Shown: positions 6,910 through 11,254 of the stretch, piece after piece | Position numbering within the stretch: the first letter of the stretch is position 1 | Layout: every line of letters starts with the position of its first letter | Assembly: GCA_903926695.1 (NCBI GenBank) | Contig: CAIYKK010000592.1 | Span: 1-11,254 of the forward strand | Source of the DNA: an uncultured Burkholderiales bacterium | Lineage (GTDB): Bacteria > Pseudomonadota > Gammaproteobacteria > Burkholderiales > Burkholderiaceae_C | Length of the DNA stretch: 11,254 nt | Direction: 5' to 3' | Translations under genes and position numbers: made by a program | The notes under the pieces: model-generated | Told to the model about the DNA's origin: nothing | Databases searched by the model: none | Seen by the model: only the letters and a program-made list of their open reading frames with translations

Positions 6910-7531
6910 TTTTCTGGCCCTGCTGGGTATTGATCTGGCGCTGTGCGCCGCTGCGCTGCAGTGGCTGGGCCGCCAGCGCAGCCGCACCACGAGCGCCAAA
7001 TGGCTGACGTTCGCCTGTTTCGGGCTGCTGTGGATTCCGGCGGGCGAGGCCCATTTGCCGCTGCTGGCTTATGTGCGCGGCATCAGTTCGGATGTGAGTA
7101 TCACGCTGGTGACGCTGGCGGTGCTGTTGCTGGGCCAGCGCCTGCTGGGCTGGAAGGCGCTGGCGCAGCGTGAATACATGGCGCTGAGTGCCCTCGTGGC
7201 GGCTGCCACCTTGCTGCTCTACCCGCTGGCGCTGGGCTGGGGCGACTGGGACGCGTATCGGCCCGGCTGGGGCGCGTCGGGTATGTGGGCGGCGCTGATG
7301 GTCGTGTCGCTGCTGTGCTGGTTGCAAGGGCTGCGGCTGGTGCCGTTGCTGATCGGGCTGGCGCTCACCGGCTGGAGTCTGGGCCTGATGGAATCGGCCA
7401 ATCTGTGGGATTACCTGCTCGACCCCTGGCTGGCCCTTATCGCCATTTTTCAATGCCTGCGCTGGGCGGCAAAGCAGGCGCTAACTTGGCTCAGGCCGAA
7501 GCAGGCCGATGCGGGCGAGGGTCTTCCCTGA
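6887..7531 (+). CDS. Polytopic inner-membrane protein of unknown function
   Basis: A 214-residue hydrophobic protein beginning at tandem ATGs (6887 or 6890) that overlap the end of the sialidase-like gene by 20-23 nt, which suggests translational coupling. About seven membrane segments are visible near residues 8-27, 38-54, 68-84, 97-116, 131-147, 150-168 and 178-193. An aromatic loop rich in Gly and Trp (GWGDWDAYRPGWG, about 117-129) lies between the fourth and fifth. The C-terminal tail is short, charged and probably cytoplasmic. There is no recognisable enzymatic motif and I do not recognise the family. It has no clear Shine-Dalgarno of its own. Its position suggests it works with the sialidase-like protein, for example as a membrane partner in envelope glycan handling. 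That role is inference from context alone. Confidence 0.78.
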   Translation: MMLPPLPDFLALLGIDLALCAAALQWLGRQRSRTTSAKWLTFACFGLLWIPAGEAHLPLLAYVRGISSDVSITLVTLAVLLLGQRLLGWKALAQREYMALSALVAAATLLLYPLALGWGDWDAYRPGWGASGMWAALMVVSLLCWLQGLRLVPLLIGLALTGWSLGLMESANLWDYLLDPWLALIAIFQCLRWAAKQALTWLRPKQADAGEGLP

Positions 7532-7545
7532 GTGGTGCGCTCGGG

Positions 7546-7583
7546 CAGACACAGCGCGCTGGCACCTTTCTACAATGGCGTCA
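7546..7583 (+). promoter_or_regulatory. Probable promoter for fabD with a 10-bp palindrome in the spacer
   Basis: A -10-like TACAAT at 7571-7576 has CAGACA (7546-7551, 19 bp away) or GACACA (7548-7553, 17 bp away) as weak -35 candidates. Between them lies a perfect palindrome CAGCGCGCTG at 7552-7561, a possible operator. Initiation near 7583 would leave a leader of about 34 nt to the fabD TTG and would exclude the in-frame ATG at 7575 from the mRNA. Confidence 0.5.
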
Positions 7584-7605
7584 TATTTTTTTACATTTGA
7601 TCATC

Positions 7606-7619
7606 GGAGTCATCATTTG
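7606..7619 (+). promoter_or_regulatory. Ribosome-binding site fixing the fabD TTG start
   Basis: GGAG at 7606-7609 lies 7 nt before TTG 7617-7619. The codons after TTG give the standard FabD N-terminus (KSFAFVFPGQGSQ), whereas upstream in-frame codons from the ATG at 7575 give a non-homologous His/Phe-rich stretch. This decides the start. Confidence 0.85.
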
Positions 7620-8567
7620 AAATCGTTTGCTTTTGTTTTTCCCGGCCAGGGATCGCAGTCGGTGGGCATGCTCGACGGCTGGGCTGATCACCCCGTGGTG
7701 GCCAAAACCGTGGCCGAAGCGTCCGACGCGCTGGCTGAAGATGTCGGCGGGCTCATCAAAAACGGCCCCAAAGAAGCGCTGGCCCTGACCACCAACACCC
7801 AGCCGGTGATGCTGGTCGCCGGTGTCGCCGCTTACCGCGTCTGGCTGGCCGAAACCGGCGCTGCGCCCGCCGTCGTGGCCGGCCACTCGCTGGGCGAATA
7901 CTCCGCGCTGGTCGCGTCCGGCGTGCTGACGCTGGCGCAGGCCGCGCCGCTGGTACGCTTTCGGGCGCAGGCCATGCAGGACGCCGTGCCTGTGGGCATG
8001 GGCGCAATGGCCGCGATTTTGGGCATGGACGCCGCCAAGGTCATCGCCGGTTGTGCCGAAGCGACGCAGACTTTTGGCGAAGGTTCGCCAGAAATCGTCG
8101 AAGCCGTCAATTTCAACGACCCGCTGCAAACCGTGATTGCGGGCAGCAAAGCCGCCGTTGAAAAAGCCTGCGAACTTCTCAAAGCCAACGGCGCCAAGCG
8201 CGCCCTGCCGCTGCCGGTGTCCGCGCCGTTTCATTCCAGCCTGATGAAGCCTGCCGCTGAAAAGCTCAAGGCGCAGCTCGCGGCCACCGTCTTTGCCGCG
8301 CCGCAGATTCCCGTCATCAACAACATCGACGTGGCCGTCCACACCGACGCTGACGCGATCCGCGAAGCGCTGTACCGCCAGGCTTTTGGCCCGGTGCGCT
8401 GGGTCGAATGCGTGCAGGCGATCAAGGCTCGCGGCTTGACCACGCTGGTCGAATGCGGCCCCGGCAAGGTGCTGGCCGGTCTGGCCAAGCGCATTGATCC
8501 CGAACTGACGGGAACCCCTCTGTTTGATCCAGCCTCTTTGGCTGCCGTGAAGGAATTACTGGCATGA
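7617..8567 (+). CDS. fabD: Malonyl-CoA:ACP transacylase
   Basis: A 316-residue enzyme that moves the malonyl group from CoA to ACP, supplying the extender unit for FabH and FabF. The opening FVFPGQGSQ (7-13 core) is the hallmark. The nucleophile Ser91 lies in GHSLGEYSAL (89-98), the malonate-binding Arg116 in VRFRAQAMQ, and the catalytic His206 in SAPFHSSLM. GPGKVL is near the C-terminus. Length is close to the E. coli enzyme. It starts at TTG 7617 behind a GGAG site and probably has its own promoter in the 85-nt gap after the membrane-protein gene. Its TGA overlaps the fabG ATG by 4 bp, so the two are likely translationally coupled. Identity is very secure. Confidence 0.97.
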   Translation: MKSFAFVFPGQGSQSVGMLDGWADHPVVAKTVAEASDALAEDVGGLIKNGPKEALALTTNTQPVMLVAGVAAYRVWLAETGAAPAVVAGHSLGEYSALVASGVLTLAQAAPLVRFRAQAMQDAVPVGMGAMAAILGMDAAKVIAGCAEATQTFGEGSPEIVEAVNFNDPLQTVIAGSKAAVEKACELLKANGAKRALPLPVSAPFHSSLMKPAAEKLKAQLAATVFAAPQIPVINNIDVAVHTDADAIREALYRQAFGPVRWVECVQAIKARGLTTLVECGPGKVLAGLAKRIDPELTGTPLFDPASLAAVKELLA

Positions 8568-9310
8568 ACGACGTGAAATTTGAAGGACAGGTGGCGCTGG
8601 TCACCGGTGCATCGCGTGGCATCGGCGCGGCCATCGCGCTGGAGCTGGCGCAAAAAGGTTTGAAAGTCATCGGCACCGCGACCAGTGACAAGGGCGCGGC
8701 CAAAATCAGCCAGACGCTGGCGGCTTTTCCCGGCTGCAGCGGCCACACGCTGGACGTGAACGACGGCCCGGCCGCCGAAGCGCTGGTGGACCAGATCGTC
8801 AAGCAGCACGGCGGCCTGCAGGTGCTGGTGAACAACGCAGGCATCACCCGCGACACGCTGGCCATGCGCATGAAAGACGAAGACTGGGACGCGGTGCTCG
8901 ACACCAATTTGAAGGCAGTGTTTCGCATGAGCCGCGCCGTGATGCGCACCATGATGAAGCAGCGTTATGGCCGCATCATTTCCATCACTTCGGTGGTGGG
9001 CGCGTCGGGCAACCCCGGTCAGGCCAACTACGCCGCCGCCAAGGCCGGTGTCGCGGGCATGACGCGGGCGCTGGCGCGTGAGCTGGGCTCGCGTGGCATC
9101 ACGGTCAACTGCGTGGCACCGGGCTTTATCGAAACCGACATGACTGCCGGTTTGCCGCAGGAACAGTACAAGGTGCTGCTGGGCCAGATTCCGCTGGGCC
9201 ACCTCGGCAAGCCCCAGGACATCGCCCACGCCGTGGCGTTCATTGCCAGCCCGCAGGCGGCTTACGTCACCGGCCAGGAGCTGCATGTCAACGGCGGCAT
9301 GTACATGTAA
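8564..9310 (+). CDS. fabG: 3-oxoacyl-ACP reductase
   Basis: A 248-residue short-chain dehydrogenase/reductase that reduces beta-ketoacyl-ACP to the beta-hydroxy form with NADPH. The cofactor motif TGASRGIG is at 14-21 and NNAG at 90-93. The catalytic set is Asn115, Ser143 (in SITSVVG), Tyr156 and Lys160 (NYAAAK). The C-terminal LHVNGGMYM is the usual FabG ending. The ATG overlaps the fabD stop as ATGA, arguing for coupled translation. It lies directly before acpP, which is the classical order. The alternative of another SDR reductase is very unlikely given motifs and location. Identity is very secure. Confidence 0.97.
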   Translation: MNDVKFEGQVALVTGASRGIGAAIALELAQKGLKVIGTATSDKGAAKISQTLAAFPGCSGHTLDVNDGPAAEALVDQIVKQHGGLQVLVNNAGITRDTLAMRMKDEDWDAVLDTNLKAVFRMSRAVMRTMMKQRYGRIISITSVVGASGNPGQANYAAAKAGVAGMTRALARELGSRGITVNCVAPGFIETDMTAGLPQEQYKVLLGQIPLGHLGKPQDIAHAVAFIASPQAAYVTGQELHVNGGMYM

Positions 9311-9366
9311 GGCTGCGGCAAAAAACACACAAATCGAAGCCGGTTTTTTTCCGTCCGGCCCGGCGC

Positions 9367-9394
9367 TCGGGATGCCTTCCCGACGCGGTAAAAT
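9367..9394 (+). promoter_or_regulatory. Possible acpP promoter with adjacent inverted repeat
   Basis: TAAAAT at 9389-9394 matches TATAAT at 5 of 6 positions, 32 nt before the acpP ATG. No good -35 hexamer is visible at standard spacing; instead an exact inverted repeat TCGGGA (9367-9372) / TCCCGA (9378-9383) with a 5-nt loop covers that position. It could be an operator or a processing hairpin. Known acpP genes are often transcribed separately at high level, which fits. Confidence 0.4.
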
Positions 9395-9426
9395 CACGGA
9401 TTAATTTACAACCCTCAGAGGGATTT

Positions 9427-9666
9427 ATGAGCGATATCGAATCACGCGTTAAGAAAATCATTGCCGAGCAGCTTGGCGTGGCAGAAGAGCAAGTCACCAG
9501 CGAAAAAAACTTTGTGGCCGATCTGGGCGCGGACTCCCTGGACACCGTCGAGCTGGTCATGGCACTCGAAGACGAGTTTGGCATTGAGATTCCCGACGAA
9601 GATGCCGAAGGCATCACCACCGTCCAGCTCGCCATTGATTACGCCAAGGCTCACGCCAAAGCTTAA
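9427..9666 (+). CDS. acpP: Acyl carrier protein
   Basis: A 79-residue acidic carrier protein of the standard length. The phosphopantetheine attachment motif [25 protein letters not shown] spans about 34-58, with the modified Ser37 in DSLD. The N-terminal helix begins [18 protein letters not shown]. It carries growing acyl chains among FabD, FabG, FabH, FabF and PlsX, all encoded here. An AGAGGGA site at 9417-9423 lies 3 nt before the ATG. A 116-nt gap from fabG with a -10-like box suggests extra transcription of its own, and a strong terminator follows immediately, which is typical for a product needed in far greater amounts than the enzymes. Identity is very secure. Confidence 0.98.
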   Translation: MSDIESRVKKIIAEQLGVAEEQVTSEKNFVADLGADSLDTVELVMALEDEFGIEIPDEDAEGITTVQLAIDYAKAHAKA

Positions 9667-9692
9667 GGCTTTCCCGCCTTTGTCGTCACCAG

Positions 9693-9729
9693 CCTGAAAA
9701 GCCGCGAGCGGTCTTTTCAGGTTTTTTTT
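9693..9729 (+). terminator. Strong intrinsic terminator between acpP and fabF
   Basis: CCTGAAAAG (9693-9701) pairs over 9 bp with CTTTTCAGG (9713-9721). CCG/CGG (9702-9704/9709-9711) extends the stem inside, with a bulged T at 9712, around the loop CGAG. Eight Ts follow (9722-9729). The structure ends one base before the fabF Shine-Dalgarno (AGGA 9731-9734), so fabF is reached only by read-through. Confidence 0.92.
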
Positions 9730-9741
9730 CAGGATTACTGA

Positions 9742-10989
9742 ATGAGCCGTCGTCGTGTTGTCGTCACAGGTCTGGGTTGTATCAGCCCGGTAGGAAATAC
9801 CGTGGCCGATTCCTGGTCCAGCATCCTTGCCGGAACCTCCGGCATTGACCTGACCACCCATTTTGATGCAAGCAATTTTGCCTGCAAGTTCTCGGGCGAG
9901 GTCAAGGGTTTCAAGATCGGGGACTACATTCCCGAAAAAGAAGCCCGGCACATGGACCGCTTCATCCACCTGGGCCTGGCTGCTGCCTGCCAGGCGGTGG
10001 CTGACAGCGGTCTGCCCACTGGCGACGCGCTCGACTACGAGACGGCGACGCGCATCGGCTGCAATATCGGCTCAGGCATCGGCGGCCTGCCGCTGATTGA
10101 GAGCATGCATGGCGAATACGTCAGCCGGGGTCCGCGCCGCATCTCGCCGTTTTTTGTGCCCGCCACCATCATCAACATGATCTCGGGCCACGTTTCCATC
10201 AAGTTTGGCTTCAAAGGCCCGAACATCAGCGTCGTGAGTGCCTGCACCACTGGCCTGCATGCCATCGGCCTGTCGGCGCGCATGATCGAATACGGCGACT
10301 GCGACGTGATGATCGCGGGCGGCTCCGAGGCAACGACTTCGGCGCTGGGCGTGGGCGGCTTTGCCGCAGCCCGCGCACTTTCGACGCGCAATGACGACCC
10401 AAAAACCGCGTCCCGCCCCTGGGACAAAGACCGCGACGGTTTTGTGCTGGGCGAGGGCAGCGGCGTGCTGGTGCTCGAAGAGTACGAACACGCCAAAGCA
10501 CGCGGTGCCAAGATTTACGCTGAAATCGTCGGTTTTGGCATGACGGGCGACGCTTTCCACATGACCACGCCCGACGTGGACGGCCCGCGCCGCTCCATGA
10601 CGATGGCCTTGAAAAATGCGGGCGTCAACCCCGATCAGGTCGATTATCTCAACGCGCACGGCACATCCACGCCGCTGGGCGACCTGAACGAAACCAACGC
10701 CGTCAAGGCCGCTTTCGGCGCTCACGCCAAAGACAAGCTGGTGGTCAGCTCGACCAAGTCCATGACCGGCCACCTGCTGGGCGGCGCGGGCGGTGTCGAG
10801 TCGGTGTTCACGGTGCTGGCGCTGCACGAGCAGAAAATTCCGCCGACCATCAACATCTTCAACCAGGATCCCGAGTGCGATCTGGACTACTGCGCCAACA
10901 CGGCGCGGGATGCAAAATTAGAGTTCGCCGTGAAAAACAACTTCGGTTTTGGCGGCACCAACGGCACGCTGGTGTTCAAGCGCATCTAA
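9742..10989 (+). CDS. fabF: Beta-ketoacyl-ACP synthase II
   Basis: A 415-residue condensing enzyme that elongates acyl-ACP with malonyl-ACP. The catalytic Cys168 lies in [11 protein letters not shown], His306 in NAHGTST, Lys339 in STKSMTGH and His344 in the same motif. The gating stretch [14 protein letters not shown] closes the protein. The N-terminal [16 protein letters not shown] is standard for FabF. The ATG at 9742 has an AGGA site 7 nt upstream that directly abuts the T-tract of the acpP terminator. Co-location with acpP is the classical arrangement. FabB is the nearest alternative, but the acpP-fabF context and length favour FabF. Identity is very secure. Confidence 0.96.
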   Translation: MSRRRVVVTGLGCISPVGNTVADSWSSILAGTSGIDLTTHFDASNFACKFSGEVKGFKIGDYIPEKEARHMDRFIHLGLAAACQAVADSGLPTGDALDYETATRIGCNIGSGIGGLPLIESMHGEYVSRGPRRISPFFVPATIINMISGHVSIKFGFKGPNISVVSACTTGLHAIGLSARMIEYGDCDVMIAGGSEATTSALGVGGFAAARALSTRNDDPKTASRPWDKDRDGFVLGEGSGVLVLEEYEHAKARGAKIYAEIVGFGMTGDAFHMTTPDVDGPRRSMTMALKNAGVNPDQVDYLNAHGTSTPLGDLNETNAVKAAFGAHAKDKLVVSSTKSMTGHLLGGAGGVESVFTVLALHEQKIPPTINIFNQDPECDLDYCANTARDAKLEFAVKNNFGFGGTNGTLVFKRI

Positions 10990-11005
10990 AGCGCCTGATT
11001 TTTCT

Positions 11006-11080
11006 GCTCAAGCGCGGCCCCACGCCTGACTGACTTGAGCCTTCACAACGCCCCGCCGGTTGCTTATCCGCTGGGGCGTT
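11006..11080 (+). repeat. Two tandem inverted repeats after fabF
   Basis: GCTCAAG (11006-11012) pairs with CTTGAGC (11034-11040) over 7 bp around a 21-nt loop, and AACGCCCC (11047-11054) pairs with GGGGCGTT (11073-11080) over 8 bp around an 18-nt loop. The second is followed by CGTCTTTT. Together they may form the fabF 3' end, although they reach into the start of the next reading frame. The loops are long for a classical intrinsic terminator. Confidence 0.5.
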
Positions 11081-11254
11081 CGTCTTTTCTGGGCGGTTTG
11101 TTGTTCGGCTTGTGGCTCGCGGGTGTGGCGTTGACGCTGGCGTGGGGCTGGCTGGGCGGCGCATCAAGGCTTCAAAGTGCGGTTGCTTGCGCCGCCGTGC
11201 TGGCCTCGGGCGCAATGGCCGCCATCAGTTGGAAAAACTCCCCGTGCGGCCAGC
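11035..11254 (+). CDS. Small membrane protein downstream of fabF (partial, 5' part only)
   Basis: An open frame from TTG 11035 runs 73 codons to the window edge; the preceding in-frame stop is at 10996-10998. The start reads (M)SLHNAPPVAYPLGRS, then two hydrophobic segments, about residues 19-40 and 46-63, separated by a short hairpin turn. In Burkholderiales I recall a small uncharacterised membrane protein in this slot, between fabF and an rpoE-type sigma factor operon, with a similar AP.V.YP.GRS opening; that is memory and unverified. There is no clear ribosome-binding site, and the TTG lies in the arm of a hairpin. Function is unknown. An upstream CTG at 11026 is a less likely start. Confidence 0.6.
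   Translation, partial: MSLHNAPPVAYPLGRSSFLGGLLFGLWLAGVALTLAWGWLGGASRLQSAVACAAVLASGAMAAISWKNSPCGQ

Noticed and set aside
7560-7578. Sigma-54-like element (TGGCAC) upstream of fabD
   Set aside because: The required GC of the -12 element is absent at the fixed distance; the sequence there reads as TACAAT, a sigma-70-type -10.
7575-7616. ATG at 7575 as the fabD start
   Set aside because: It lies within or just after the -10 box, has no Shine-Dalgarno, and adds a His/Phe-rich stretch absent from FabD proteins. TTG 7617 has GGAG at proper spacing.
8231-9397. A 388-codon open frame on the minus strand opposite fabD-fabG
   Set aside because: Antisense to two certain genes and without recognisable motifs; a codon-bias shadow.
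1-11254. CRISPR array, tRNA/rRNA genes, toxin-antitoxin pair or prophage genes
   Set aside because: No regularly spaced repeats, cloverleaf-like segments, rRNA sequence or such protein families were seen on either strand.

Overview
This window reads as a chromosomal segment of a betaproteobacterium, most likely Burkholderiales and probably the family Comamonadaceae (Polaromonas/Rhodoferax-like). The basis is the high-GC codon use, the form of L32 that lacks zinc-binding cysteines, and the gene order yceF<>yceD ... rpmF-plsX-fabH ... fabD-fabG-acpP-fabF. The placement comes from protein signatures recalled from memory, not from a search.

Layout. Positions 1-627 (minus) hold most of yceF, a Maf-family nucleotide pyrophosphatase cut off by the window edge. 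It diverges from yceD (654-1199) across only 26 bp. Next, convergent to yceD, is a compact cytoplasmic histidine kinase (1317-2543, minus) that ends in a shortened receiver domain with Ser where the phospho-acceptor Asp is expected. About 530 bp without a confident gene follow (2544-3076). They hold a hairpin, two IS200/IS605-end-like palindromes that may be a relic, two tiny overlapping ORFs, and a perfect TATAAT box that probably drives rpmF. From rpmF onward everything is on the plus strand: rpmF, an intrinsic terminator, plsX and fabH. A two-gene cassette comes next, a membrane-anchored sialidase-like (BNR/Asp-box) protein and an overlapping polytopic membrane protein. Then come fabD-fabG (4-bp overlap), acpP, a strong intrinsic terminator, fabF, and the start of a small membrane protein that runs off the window.

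Function. PlsX makes acyl-phosphate for phospholipid synthesis, FabH starts chains from acetyl-CoA and malonyl-ACP, FabD charges ACP, FabG reduces beta-ketoacyl-ACP, AcpP carries the chain and FabF elongates it. YceD and RpmF link the cluster to large-subunit ribosome assembly. The kinase and the sialidase-like/membrane pair are the accessory insertions. The most interesting points are the acpP-fabF junction, where one hairpin arm can pair either with the terminator arm or with a second identical copy that contains the fabF Shine-Dalgarno; the degenerate receiver of the kinase; the sialidase-like/membrane cassette of unknown role; and the relic-like region upstream of rpmF. I found no CRISPR array, tRNA, rRNA or intact transposase gene.
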